From contig NW_019211454.1 of NCBI RefSeq assembly GCF_002443255.2, positions 37,359,877-37,423,876 on the forward strand: 64,000 bases of DNA, given 5' to 3'. The translations under genes were made by a program, and so were the position numbers. The number at the start of each line of letters is the position of its first letter. Within the stretch, counting starts at the first letter, position 1. Below the pieces are notes generated by a model. That model searched no databases. It had not been told where the DNA came from and saw only the letters and a list, made by a program, of their open reading frames with translations. The DNA is from Varroa destructor. Its lineage: Eukaryota > Arthropoda > Arachnida > Mesostigmata > Varroidae. Below, piece by piece: positions 53,901-63,399 of this stretch.

Positions 53901-54525
53901 ATAACCGCACAATGTCTTGAGGTCCGCTCAGTTTGCACAACCTTCCGCGTATACAACTGAAGATTGATTGAACCCATCTTGGTCTTAGGTTTTCGCAAGG
54001 GTACACACTCGCCCTTCGAATCGAGCCCGGCAGCGAGCAACAGGTACTGCAATACGTAACGAAGCGGTTTCCGTCGAGTCGTGTCAAGTCGCTGCACGCA
54101 ACATCGCTTCAGATTTCGGTGTCTTCTAAAGAAGCGTCACTTTCTACCCTGTTTTCACTGCTGCAAGATCCTCGAAGTCGGCAGGTGAGCAGAACGTGTG
54201 CACGCCAGTCGGATATATACCTGATAAACTGAAATATAGATACGTGGGTTTGTCAGTTAGCAGTGCAATGAGTCATTCACCACGTTTATGCTTTTAGGCG
54301 GGGCTAGTGGATTTCGCGGTCCAGCAGACTACGCTCGATCAAGTGTTCGTCGAATTCGCCTCACAGCAACGCGGAGACGACGACGACGAGGAAGCGTTCT
54401 CAAGAGTAGCCACCGTATCGTCTTTTGGGTCAGCTTCGTATCAACAACTGTCATCGAAAGAGTCCGGTGGCGGTGACGACAACTGTCCAAATGACGAATC
54501 CTATATTGATTCCACTCATTTTTAG
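34736..54525 (+). CDS. Giant ABC transporter, subfamily A (ABCA12/13 size class), 36 exons
   Basis: Full-size ABCA transporter, a membrane protein whose family moves lipids across or out of membranes. Exons, all phase-consistent: 34736-34807, 35412-35559, 35889-35964, 36534-36676, 37031-37210, 37434-37693, 37869-38075, 38628-38990, 39213-40022, 40303-40812, 40966-41433, 41543-41827, 41987-42402, 42643-42948, 43161-43362, 43605-43753, 44065-44221, 44490-44584, 44917-44986, 45118-45718, 46027-46586, 46782-46976, 47182-47922, 48187-48376, 48539-48677, 48796-48873, 49065-49216, 49427-49596, 49710-50774, 51038-51636, 51849-52209, 52433-52874, 53053-53578, 53709-53825, 53989-54184, 54298-54525. Sum 11,277 nt, 3,758 residues. 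The start has the family N-terminus ([17 protein letters not shown]) and an in-frame TGA four codons upstream at 34724. GCTCAG just before the ATG could be the acceptor of a 5' UTR exon. The size comes from the first extracellular domain. Substrate not inferable. Small exons could have been missed in the longest introns. Confidence 0.95.
35134..35164. repeat. (TA)n microsatellite in ABCA intron 1
   Basis: A 31-nt TA run. Just upstream, TTGGGTTT-ATG-AAACCCAA (35091-35109) forms a small inverted repeat. Confidence 0.9.
36197..36244. repeat. Perfect 14-bp inverted repeat in ABCA intron 3
   Basis: Arm AATCCACTAATGAA (36197-36210) and its exact reverse complement (36231-36244) are separated by 20 nt. 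The first arm with its flank (AAGTAATCCACTAA) recurs in intron 23, which suggests a small dispersed hairpin or MITE-like element. Confidence 0.6.
36534..46976 (+). other. ABCA exons 4-22: greatly enlarged first extracellular domain
   Basis: About residues 100-2091, nearly 2,000 residues, plus the first part of exon 23; ABCA1 has roughly 600 in this region. The chain is helix-rich with many N-x-S/T sites. Cysteine pairs spaced 20-26 residues recur in exons 8 (22), 9 (24), 10 (26), 11 (26) and 15 (20), like a diverged repeated module. Only the last part (exon 21) is clearly ABCA-like: FC-x3-Y, then [20 protein letters not shown] and NKTF, the usual GK(I/V)LYTPDTP..VN.TF block before TM2. Exons 7-12 are all phase 0-0. 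The enlarged region may bind or screen substrate outside the cell, which is inference from ABCA12/13 architecture. Confidence 0.88.
45756..45775. repeat. (TA)n microsatellite in ABCA intron 20
   Basis: Short TA run between exons 20 and 21. Confidence 0.85.
47182..49216 (+). other. ABCA exons 23-27: end of ectodomain 1 and TM2-6
   Basis: Exon 23 ends the ectodomain with [16 protein letters not shown], the ABCA QMPYPCY-x-D motif. It then enters TM2 (about residue 2285) and the coupling segment [20 protein letters not shown], equivalent to KEARLKETMRIMGL. Exons 24-27 give further hydrophobic spans, including [19 protein letters not shown] and [20 protein letters not shown]. They end with [20 protein letters not shown], matching RPWYFPCTKSYWFGEESD just before NBD1. 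Exon 14 and exon 26 donors both offer neighbouring GT choices; the ones used are those that keep family sequence in frame. Confidence 0.92.
47969..48030. repeat. Related hairpin-like sequence in ABCA intron 23
   Basis: AAGTAATCCACTAACGATAATTG begins here and is nearly identical to the left arm region of the intron 3 element. It is followed about 37 nt later by TCCACTAGTGGA (48019-48030), a 12-bp palindrome and imperfect partner arm. Confidence 0.4.
49348..49380 (+). other. Possible 33-nt optional microexon in ABCA intron 27
   Basis: A good acceptor (CTGTACAG) is followed by 33 nt that read [11 protein letters not shown] in the correct phase (1 to 1) between exons 27 and 28. Being a multiple of three it could be included or skipped. 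The donor (CAAC|GTTCAAG) is weak, so it may be chance. Confidence 0.2.
49427..50774 (+). other. ABCA exons 28-29: nucleotide-binding domain 1
   Basis: Cytosolic ATPase domain with all key motifs. Walker A is [10 protein letters not shown] (residues 2570-2579). The Q-loop is [10 protein letters not shown], the signature LSGGLQRR (from 2671), and Walker [14 protein letters not shown] (Asp2695, Glu2696). The H-loop is [10 protein letters not shown]. The D-loop region reads TSSVDP where ABCA1 has TAGVDP. After the core, [13 protein letters not shown] matches the family's (S/T)TTLE(E/D)xFL regulatory motif. A Ser-rich linker follows, and the exon ends in [18 protein letters not shown], the amphipathic lead into TM7. 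NBD1 looks competent for ATP hydrolysis. Confidence 0.95.
51038..52874 (+). other. ABCA exons 30-32: TM7, ectodomain 2, TM8-12
   Basis: Exon 30 begins with [20 protein letters not shown] (TM7; compare RNWKGLIAQIVLPALFVCLA). It then carries a short second ectodomain of about 170 residues, ending in [20 protein letters not shown] (compare [20 protein letters not shown]). Exon 31 has TM8 and the hallmark [20 protein letters not shown], matching GFVPASFVVFLIQERVSKAK, then [12 protein letters not shown]. Exon 32 completes the helices and the cytosolic entry to NBD2 ([16 protein letters not shown]). Ectodomain 2 is ordinary or small, so the expansion is limited to ectodomain 1. Confidence 0.93.
53053..53825 (+). 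other. ABCA exons 33-34: nucleotide-binding domain 2 with altered signature
   Basis: Second ATPase domain. Walker A is GLNGAGKTT (from residue 3429), the Q-loop [13 protein letters not shown], Walker [14 protein letters not shown], and the H-loop [14 protein letters not shown] (exon 34). The signature reads LSRGTRRK (residues 3529-3536) where ABCA NBD2s normally have YSGGNKRK, so the first glycine is arginine. The codon is CGA at 53433-53435. Exon 33 joins exon 34 through a GC-AG intron, and the joined codon AGA restores the [14 protein letters not shown] block. This suggests two unequal ATP sites, though that has not been tested. Confidence 0.92.
53579..53708 (+). other. GC-AG intron (intron 33 of the ABCA gene)
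   Basis: The donor reads GAAG|GCAAGT, the consensus for GC donors, and the acceptor is GCTCGCAG|A. Only this donor gives the phase (2) needed for exon 34. The nearby GT at 53585 is phase 0 and breaks the frame. Without splicing, the frame reads to a TGA at 53628-53630 and loses the H-loop. Confidence 0.85.
53989..54525 (+). other. ABCA exons 35-36: C-terminal regulatory domain, VFVEFA motif, acidic tail
   Basis: Exon 35 continues after [12 protein letters not shown] (compare RFGDGYTIVVRI). Exon 36 has [18 protein letters not shown], equivalent to ABCA1 [15 protein letters not shown]; the VFVNFA element is known to matter for ABCA1 lipid efflux. An acidic run (GDDDDEE) and a Ser/Gly-rich tail follow. 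The protein ends in DSTHF and TAG at 54523-54525. Thr at -2 and Phe at 0 fit a class I-type PDZ ligand, as ABCA1 also ends in a PDZ ligand; this is inference. No clean AATAAA follows closely. Two ATTAAA hexamers at 55192 and 55201 are possible poly(A) signals. Confidence 0.9.
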
Positions 54526-55276
54526 ATGACGATGAACATTGTCGGCCCTCTGCCAGAACCCTGACATCGTCCTGCTTCTTTGTTCCTCTTAAAACAGTTC
54601 ACTGTAAACAGAAGATGTTGGCTGCATGCGCGGCAATTTTCCTACAGCGTCAAAGTAACGTAAACGTATTTGGTAACCAGCTAAACGGAGAGCTGACCTA
54701 CGTTAAAGGTATCGTGAACACAATAAGTGGGAATAGGAAGAGGAGTGTGCAGGCAAAGCAAAACATTGCCAAAAACAGATAACGATGTTTGTATAAATAC
54801 TTTGGATATTTCACTCGATGTGGCGCGTTGCCGTTATTAGTAAAGGTAAAACGGACTCATATAGTGTTGTACAGCGACTTGGAGGTTGCAAAAAGACAGG
54901 AAGTACACTACACTCGTACCATCGAAATAGAAAAGTGGATAACTATCTACTAATTACCACCATGAATATTTGATTTGGCTTTTAAGCCGCAACGTCTCGT
55001 CTTGCGATTACATCGAAAGTGTCGACCTATAAACATAAGCAAGAAAAGTATTTTATGAAAAAATTCGTTGTAAATACAAACTAGATGACCCCATATTAAT
55101 ATCCGCATTTCCAGAGTAAATTTTTAAGATTTTATCAAAGTGAAAAGGCTCAACTAGATGATTATGATATGATATATATGTTTTAGTTGCAATTAAATGT
55201 ATTAAACAACTAGTTCTACTAAGGCTGTATACATTGTACATAAATAACGAGTTCATATAGAAGACTTTCAGCAAGA
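54526..55276. other. ABCA 3' UTR and downstream region
   Basis: No coding signal. No canonical AATAAA near the stop. ATTAAA variants at 55192 and 55201 are the first plausible poly(A) hexamers, which would give a 3' UTR of about 700 nt if used. Confidence 0.4.
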
Positions 55277-55368
55277 TTAACAATAGCAACTGCGGACAAT
55301 AGCATTCAGAAGATGTGGCTCAAAGACGTTGCCTTGTTCGGGATCCAGAGTCCAACCGTAGAATATGT
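55277..55368 (-). pseudogene. Coding-like - strand exon candidate downstream of ABCA
   Basis: Acceptor TTTCTAACAACGCAG is followed by 29 open codons and TAA, reading DIFYGWTLDPEQGNVFEPHL. This could be the last exon of the same degenerate - strand unit as 56200-56892. Not recognised. Short, so weak. Confidence 0.2.
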
Positions 55369-56199
55369 CTGCGTTGTTAGAAATACGTTAGCGTAGGGAA
55401 TTTGGTAAATCTATAATTTGCCGCTTAACTGTGTTAGAAAAGCTATCGCTGGCTAGCAAGTATACCATTAGGTTCCGATGGATTTTGAAAAAATCTATGA
55501 AACGGTCACAAGAATTTCAGCAACGAAGTTCACTCCGTCTGTATTACCTAATACGCTACACGAGGACAAAAGATGCTAAGCTAGATGGTAAGCCTTCGAG
55601 GTGAATGAAATACTGTTCAAAGATTCTGTGATACTACTAAAAGGCGCATACGAAACGCGCTCAAGTCATAAATGGCAAGTTAATAAATAGCGACGATTTC
55701 TATTACACATAAATACTGCATACACATCAGCCATTATTGCTTACCGATAAATTTGCATTAAAAAAAAATGAATCACAAATGGAGTCGCAAGCTTGGTAGC
55801 TGTTGAACATTGTGTCACTCTATCTAGCAACTAGTCCGCTCGTCCGTTTAAGGATTGAATGGTCGTCGATCTGTCTCATAACGGCCAGAGCTACCGTACA
55901 ACGGAGACATACAACATCTGGCCACTTGAAGCGATGAACAAAATGGATCGTGGACTTCAGTATTTTTTTCCATGAGACTAATCAGCTTTTCGTTCTACAG
56001 CGTCGGCTATCCGTCGTGTTATCATCGTGTCGTTTTTCTCAGTTCAACTTAAAGCGTCTTTAGCGGAATGGCATCGCATCGTTCAGTAATATTACTTTGC
56101 CATCCTCTTCCGCCACAGGACTACCAGCTACCTTGCTGCGATGGTTCAGCTGTTTTCCTTCACATGTCCTAATAGTCTTGTAAGTTTGTGGCAGGGGTT

Positions 56200-56892
56200 T
56201 TATATTTCCATGTCAATTACGTTGCGGTATCGTTGAATGGCTGTTTCGTGCAATTGTTCTTTTATCTTAAAATGAAGCGGACCTGAATTTTCTATGAGCA
56301 TAGATAGAAAACCGATCAGTGAGGTGAGCAGGGGGCTAATATGAAAGCCGATAAAGTTTTCGGCGGCTTTGAACCATTTTCTGATACAAACGCACACTCG
56401 ACTACTTGCCCGAAAATGTAATAAAGGACATCGGCATTTTATCCCAATAGAGTAGCTGAATCGGGCTCGAAAAAACTATCCAATCTTTACATTTAGATGT
56501 TTCGTATCTGTTTAACAGTTGTTGAGGTAAGTGCCGGAAAATGCCATTTGCCCTGGTCTACACCGAAGTCGATATGCTAGGTATAGATTATCTTCGAATC
56601 GGTCGCTGTCACCAGCATCGTTTCGTGGCTTGCTCATCGTTGATATATATAGCCACAAAACTTCGCTGGCGGTGACCAGCCAGCTCTTTAAAGAAATCAG
56701 CTTGCTCATGTTTGTCTTCTGAAAGCTGCCACTGATAGATGCGTTTTTGCAATCAGAAATAAACGGATGGACCTGTGTTTCACGGTTCACATTTATATTT
56801 TGCTTTTTTTCGAACGCGGTGGATATCATCAAGATCAGCTGACAGAAACCAGTGCCAGGTCGATGTATCTTCAGCTACAGATTCGATGATCG
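56200..56892 (-). pseudogene. Possible degenerate - strand gene piece
   Basis: After a plausible acceptor (AAATTAAACTTAG) the - strand reads SVAEDTSTWHWFLSADLDDI. Further on in the same frame it reads QWQLSEDKHEQADFFKELAG and FVAIYINDEQATKRCW, interrupted by three TGA codons. Each TGA could be a former CGA. A separate frame at 56200-56389, after an acceptor TTGTATCAG, reads KWFKAAENFIGFHISPLLTS and ends in TAA. An alternative frame of 106 codons (56512-56832) overlaps. I do not recognise a family. The evidence is coding-like composition only. Confidence 0.22.
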
Positions 56893-57165
56893 CTAAGTTT
56901 AATTTGGAAACACTTTGAGAGCAAAAAACTAAAACTTACTATATGAGATATGACAATAAGTAGATAGCTTTAGGTAAAAATTGGAAGATATGGCTTTCGG
57001 ATGATTCAAATTGGGACATTAGAACACATTAGGGCCACGCTATATTCATATGTGGGTACTGCAATTATGTAGCTTTTTATTTTATCATATTAAACCATAA
57101 GGCGAAGTTTCGATGCGTAAGCTAATGGCTTTCGGCACAACTCATCGTCTATGGTTTTGTTTTAG

Positions 57166-57890
57166 CGAGAACGTTAGGCAGTTCCGCTTTGGAGTATCTA
57201 TACCGCTTTTTATGGAAAGCCTGAGGAATATTTTAAGTCAACAGTTCTTTCCTTAACGATATGAAGACCTACACGGCCTTGGTGAAAACTATAAGATGAC
57301 TATCGAGTTTCTTTGTGGACCATTGGGTGCAGCCCTCAGCGACTGTTCGCAGGTATGAGATACATTGTGTTCACACAATCTGCGGAGTTAAAAAAGCCCC
57401 ATGATTCAGGTACAGAGTTTTTCATTTTAAAGATACTTTTTGTATTGTTTTGGTTACTATTTATTTCGTTTCAAAGAATATAAGATATGATTTAGCTGTT
57501 TGAGATTAAGTTATTTACTTAAAGCAGGGCTTTTTCTATGCGATAAATCGACGTCACTCCGTTATTCGATCCAGTCAATGGGTTGACGAAAGATGACAAG
57601 GCAGACAATTTTAAACAATACGTTTTTTACGTCTCCTCGTCCACGTGGGACACAGAGATCGAAGGTCCATATTTCAACGATGGAATGGGCCAGATAGGTA
57701 GGCAAGAGTGAAAGAAACATCGTATATAGTGTATACACGCGTCGGAGCCGATATTCCGCAGTATAAACTTATATTCGTAGATTTCGGCGGGTCACCGAAG
57801 TGGGCTTAGTTATGCAGTGAGCCACTTCCTGGATTACCTCCATAGTGATACTTCATCGTTTAGATTTGGAATGTGTCAATATGCAGCGAA
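57166..57890 (+). pseudogene. Possible degenerate + strand gene, three exon-like blocks
   Basis: Block 1 (57166-57352) follows a strong acceptor (GGTTTTGTTTTAG) and ends at CAG|GTATGAG. It reads VRQFRFGVSIPLFMESLRNI, has one in-frame TAA, then MTIEFLCGPLGAALSDCSQ. Block 2 (about 57555-57697) reads DPVNGLTKDDKADNFKQYVF and WDTEIEGPYFNDGMGQI, ends at ATAG|GTAGGC, and has a stop just inside its start. Block 3 (from 57781, acceptor ATATTCGTAG) reads DFGGSPKWA, a stop, and then in another frame LSYAVSHFLDYLHSDTSSF, ending at a TGA near 57900. Splice-like borders with internal stops suggest a pseudogene of unknown family. Confidence 0.28.
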
Positions 57891-59852
57891 TGTAGACTGA
57901 GACCCAGTTGCGAGTTAAAAATAAAAAAAAAAACGTTACACATTTGTCAAGCACAACGATATTATGATTTTGAAAATTATATTTTAGCAAGTAAGTGCTA
58001 CTTAGTAAGAATGAAACAGTTAAATTAAAATATCAACTGAACATAGCGAATCCAGATATATGTAGTCCCATTTTTATGATCTTTCTGCTAACGAGTAAAC
58101 AATGGTTCTGATCAGGGCATAGTGATGGATAGTGATGACAAATAACATACGAGCAATACCGTAATTGCCTTATCCTAAAAAAGAAGGTCGTGCTGTACAA
58201 GTACAAGTAGGTGGTAATGCCATCCTCTGTCGGACCAGAGTTCTTGTATAATCGATTAGTTTTTTCAATGTTTACATACCCTCTATGAATAACGAATACG
58301 CTTTTTTAATTAATCGTTTTTTGCTTATTTTTATATGAAGGTAAATAAGACCTTCTCTCTCCAAAAAATCCACCAAATATTGCTACATAGTATAACAATA
58401 CTAAGCAGGAGCCTAAAATAAATTTGTTGTGTTGCTGCAGGTAGTCGGCCGAAAAGAAGTATATATGGACCAGATTATATATCTAGAGAGTCCCATATGA
58501 CCTTAAGCTTTTTTGGCGAATACATTACCACTGTATAATTAAGTGAACTAATTAGGGACGTACATGATCGTATCTTGATTTTCCGAAATCTTTGCACTAC
58601 TACATGAGACGCATAAATTACTATCGATCTTTTAAATGATGCGAGATTCATTTTTGTGATGGCCTTACTTAATAACTTCAATTATATTAGTAGTATATTA
58701 ACTGCAAGATATTTGGATGTCACAAGTTCCTTTCACCTGAAGCAAAATTTGATATATATGCCAATACGAAAAAATCGATATGAGATACTCTTACTGCAGA
58801 AAACTACGCAATTCTATCAGAGTTTGATCAATGTTTTCACGCGTAATCTTCCATCTAATTTTAATTCGTTTGTGTGTTTTATAAATTATAAAGTCGATTA
58901 TAAAGGAAAAAGAGTAGTAAAAAATAGCTGTAAGAACGTTATGTTTTATCCAAAATTACAACAGCCATATGAAATTTTCACAAAAATCGCATCTTCCGCA
59001 TCGTTCCACTTCCTTTTTTTACTCCAGGTATTTCCTTTGATTTTTCTCACGTGGTCCTCATTGTATACTGTCCAATTTTAAGGAACAACTCCGATATAGG
59101 TCTTATATTTATCAATTCTTATAAAAGTTTTTTTATCGAAATAAGTAACGCTATTTATTTCTAGAAATTAAACTGAACTGTGTTAGCTATCGATCTATTT
59201 ATCTCGTTCTCCGGAGAGAATAGTTTCCATTTGATAGAAGATGATGTTAATTTAGACAAATCGTTCACCTTTCACAATCGCTCCTCTTCGGCGTCTTCTC
59301 GAAGGATCTTTTTCTACGTGTCCATAAATTGTAAAGGCCAAGAACACCTACATTTTCGTCCAAAGATGTTTTCTATTGTTAAAATGGCAGTCGAATATTT
59401 ATGCCGAAATCTATGTAATGGGGGGTTCTTCTCGATACTTACCGAAAGCTTTTGTCAGGACAAATCAAGATGCATTACACGTCCCTATAGTAAAATGATT
59501 GTTCCGGTACAAAAAAGGTCAAAAACTCACTGTTTACCTGCGTAACAGTATGGTAAAATATGTTTCCAGCCACCTTTGAATTGTGCCAACTTCGAAAAGT
59601 TGTAGAGTCTTAAATAACTAGTATTATAGTTCTTCATTTTTTTTTTTTCGAAAATATTCCTTGGATCGAAATCTTGAAAACATTCTTCATATACATAGTT
59701 TCTAGTTCTTTTGAAGCCAATTCTTTACACCAATTGATAGACTTTGTCGAGTTGAACCAAACTGTGATTCATCCTTTTTATAGCTAAAGCCTGAAAAAAG
59801 GCCAAAACTGAATATGGCAGTTTTTTCGCTTGTGCAACACTGGGATGAAGGT

Positions 59853-59876
59853 TTTTACATAGACTTCTATGTAAAA
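59853..59876. repeat. Short 11-bp palindrome
   Basis: TTTTACATAGA, CT, then TCTATGTAAAA: perfect arms with a 2-nt centre in AT-rich DNA. Confidence 0.5.
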
Positions 59877-61069
59877 GGAGCACTCCTTGGTACCGATTTA
59901 ATACTAAAGGCTCTGTATAAACTGAATCGAAATTCAATTCATGTTCATATACCTAAGTAGCAGTTTTCAGGTTAAAAATGCCGTTTAAAAGGTGAAAACT
60001 TACCATGGAAGTTTTTCTTGACGTCAATCGATAGACCTCGGCCAGCTAAATAAAAATGCAACACACGTATCTACATCTAATATTGATATTTTTGAGTGGA
60101 TATTGTTAAAATCTATTACTCGTATCGGTGCTTTTATACAACGATGGAGAGAAAGCGCGTCCCAGGTCGTTATTTAGGTGGATTTATAATATACGTATGC
60201 AAACGGCTAACGTATAGTTGATTTTCTTGAATTAATTTTCAGAGGAAATTCTAAGATGTTAAAGAAAATAAGAAAAAGTGAAGCAAATCTTCAAGTTTAG
60301 GTGACGTCCCAGGAACAAAATTAGCACATTGCACGAAACGTATAAACGAAATAAATTAGAATATATATATTTAAATATTATAAGAGGATTGAAAAAAGAT
60401 TTGGGTCATTTCTCGAAAACAAAGTCAATTAAGTTACACTAAAAAAAAAAAGACAAAATAACGTTGTAGAAATGAATCAAAGGACAGGATATTACAAGTG
60501 AGACAAATCCGAAGCTGGTTGGCCGCTTTGATGAACATGTTGGAACAAGCTGATTAAATAACTGCAAAAAGAATAACGGGTTAGACGAGCCAGTAAATGA
60601 TAACTTGTCTTTGACTAGTTTTTATTAGGCGTTGGTGTAATATCAATAAATATTAAATTAGTTCAATCAACTGCAAAACCCCGCGGGTCCGTCTGGTAAC
60701 CTCTATAGTTAGATGGCCGATGGAATCAATTAGTGCAGAGCCGACGAGTAGCAAAAATTCTCGTTGAAGCCCAAATTTATTGTGCATAGTCACTGTTATT
60801 TTGCCTCTATGAGACGATTTTTTACACATCAATATCAACTAAGGAAATCTCATCTCAGAGAGGTACGTAGCAAATTCTTATTAATCCTAAATTTATTCAA
60901 TAAATATTGGCATTTTTTAGTTTCGAGACTTGGAGTGGTCAAAATCTATTAAATCGTATTCCCTGATTATAGCAAACATGGTCCTCTGAAATCTTGCATT
61001 CCAGTCGATTTTTTTCCATATATACCATTATATACTTGGATGCTAATTTTATTGTAATAAACTAATGTT

Positions 61070-61114
61070 AACGCGGATCTCGTAAAGCAAAAATTGCTTT
61101 ACGAGATTCGCGTT
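61070..61114. repeat. 21-bp near-perfect hairpin with 3-nt loop
   Basis: ACGCGGATCTCGTAAAGCAA pairs with TTGCTTTACGAGATTCGCGT across an AAA loop. Extending by one A-T pair gives 21 pairs, with a single G-T wobble at 61076/61108. It is much longer and cleaner than background hairpins. It could be a palindromic insertion scar, a MITE tip or a structured RNA. Confidence 0.7.
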
Positions 61115-61348
61115 GATTCTTGATTGATCTTTTTCGAACTTTTCCGGATTAATCCGATACCTCGCATAAAATTGCCCCAATGATCAAATGAGACAATTCC
61201 CCGCCAAACCAACTAACAGACCTAATTTAGCCGCTGGCGGTCTCCTGCAGAAGCCGTCTATTTTATGCAAAATATCGCTAACTGAATACTCGCTTTCTAT
61301 CGCCCATCGTGTACAATCTCAATAACGGGATAATTTTAGTACTTTCCA

Positions 61349-61433
61349 AATGACGCAATGCGTGAAGCCATCGTGCGGATAACCCCGGAACTGTTTCTGC
61401 AGCGCATTAATACGGTACAAGCAAAAAAAATTA
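61349..61433 (+). mobile_element. Possible tail of a Tc1/mariner-like transposase
   Basis: The frame reads NDAMREAIVRITPELFLQRI, resembling the C-terminal (R)E..r.ItpE.l.r. helix of arthropod DDE transposases. No SPDLxPxxxxLW motif or catalytic residues are visible upstream. The hairpin at 61070 lies nearby. Weak. Confidence 0.2.
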
Positions 61434-62008
61434 GCTAAAAGACGTAACGAAACTATACCTAAAGAGGCCACGGGAGCATAAGCTGCGAAAGTGTATCAAA
61501 TCTTGTCTGCTATTTTAGATGACCTTTTTGACTTTACCGATTGCTGTCACGGATGATTTAGGACCCAACAAATAGTGAGTGTATTGCTCGCTCTGTTGAA
61601 CCCTATCTGGTATTTTTGTTACGAATTATAGCTGCCCTTGAATCTTGTTGATGTTGACAACTCTAAACTCTACTACGCAGTACAACAGCACCCAGATCAT
61701 ATTGGCCCCGGTGACCATAACACATCCTCGGGGTTACTATTAATCGTAGATGACAGTTATAACTCTGTTTTCTATTGAAACGTTGTGAAATTAGCTAACC
61801 TTTTAATATTTGCAGTGCTCTTTCATTTGGATAATATATTATATGTCAGCTATATTCGGCCTTAACATTCGGAAACTCGCAAACTTTGTCTGAAAATTTC
61901 AAAACAAAGTTTCTTAGCAACCTATGCCTATAAGTTATGTCCTTACAATAACTTTGTCGTATGTAGATTTGTTGTCGAATCATTCATCTCTACCTATGCA
62001 TCCGGCAG

Positions 62009-62108
62009 CGTCAAGCAGCGTTTGCTAAATTCACGCACTCCTTCCGCGCTCCCGAAGAGCGCAGGACCAGCTAGGCAGATAAATTACCCAGCGGCCCAAA
62101 ATACAAAG
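62009..62108 (+). CDS. Candidate 100-nt exon, unplaced
   Basis: The acceptor CATCCGGCAG and donor AAAG|GTACTTAC bound a frame reading VKQRLLNSRTPSALPKSAGP. It is more GC-rich than its surroundings. No flanking exon was found and a second frame is partly open too. Confidence 0.15.
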
Positions 62109-63170
62109 GTACTTACGTGCATAACTCGGATTCACTACTGTCCTGCTATACTATTCAGAGCGTCTTATTCAGCCCTACCGAACCATGATTTCGATCAGTT
62201 TCAATCGAACTTGATTAATCTATTGATTTTTTTTTTTTTTCGATATTTTGATGTTGACATTTTTGAGAGATAAGGCAGTTTTCTACACATATATTTGCAT
62301 ATTTAACGGCCATCAATGCTCAATAAAAAAAAAACGCTAAAAAGCGTTTCTCGTATATGAGAGTATAACGTCATTTTACTAAGAATTGACACATAATTTC
62401 GTTTAAAACGTAAACCACTATGTTTATATAAAAATTGAATTACCACACGCGACACATTGTCGTTTCGTGCTTGTTGAAATAATTATAATCGCGATTAAAT
62501 ATATTTAGGTATTTTTCTATATAGTATTGCTCCGTAGCGTACGCGTTTTATTGGAGACAGTTTGAGATATTCTGTAATCTACCGAATCGTAGGCTGTTCA
62601 AGATCTATTTCTACGACATATTATAACATGATAAAGAGATTGGGTAATTTTATTGCTAAGGTGAATTCAAATAATTCTTAAAAGGCTCTGTCGATTACTT
62701 TTTAAGTATTGTTATTGATAATATTATATAATATCCATGTTCTGTTTTGTTGCAGGAAATATTTTTATTATTAAATAGAGTGACTAAGAAGGCACCTGCT
62801 TCGCAATTACCTATTTTACATTTCGGCTTATAGCAGCTCACATCGGAACAACCAGGAGGCGCATAATAAACTTAAATTTTCTTCACTTAGTTTTTTTGTT
62901 GTACACAAATGTAAAAATTAGTCTCCAGAGTCAGTGGTCTACCTTTCGTTATTTTATAAAACTGCTTGCGATTAAATATAATATACGGTCCTGTCAAAAT
63001 CTGAGTAGACTCATAAGAACGTTTATCAGTTCATACGCATCGGATTAACGACTTAAATCTTGATCCGTACGAACGATGCCCATTATTGGCTGTTAGTGCT
63101 TCATAATCCAATCGTAACGAACGCACAACCTGATAACATCGAGATGCAAAAACTAATAATACTACAAATG

Positions 63171-63342
63171 TCACCATTTATAAGGAGTTCCAGAAATAGA
63201 TACAGGTCTGGTCCCTTCATTCTCACTTTCAATGCTGACTTTTAAAGGCAAACCACCATAGCCATAGACAGCGAAGTCCCTGCTTTGTTGGCCGTGCAGT
63301 TCGTCATACTCAGCAAGCTGTATATAGCGAGGATCTTCTAAT
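63171..63342 (-). CDS. Candidate - strand coding exon near the right edge
   Basis: The acceptor AAAGAACAG is followed by 56 open codons ending in TGA. The reading (LEDPRYIQLAEYDELHG, then RDFAVYGYGGLPLKVSIE, ending SGTPYKW) has a protein-like composition. It may be a C-terminal exon, or an internal exon if the donor TATAAATG|GTGACA is used. It lies to the left of a GC-rich, promoter-like block. Partial and not recognised. Confidence 0.3.
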
Positions 63343-63399
63343 CTGTTCTTTGGAGATAGGCAGACGGACAAAACTGACAACTACCACTAGCACCCTCTA

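Larger units (their letters stand above)
57901..63170. other. AT-rich non-coding stretch, right side
   Basis: Very AT-rich. Two long + frames (58656-59081, 141 codons; 59180-59545, 121 codons) are rich in Phe, Leu, Asn, Lys and Tyr, as expected from AT-rich chance frames, and match nothing. Also holds the hairpin at 61070, the weak transposase tail at 61349 and the unplaced exon at 62009. Confidence 0.45.

Noticed and set aside
58656..59545. Two long + strand frames (141 and 121 codons) in AT-rich DNA
   Set aside because: Composition is what AT-rich random frames give (Phe, Leu, Asn, Lys, Tyr). No family motif, no splice structure, and the frames are separate.
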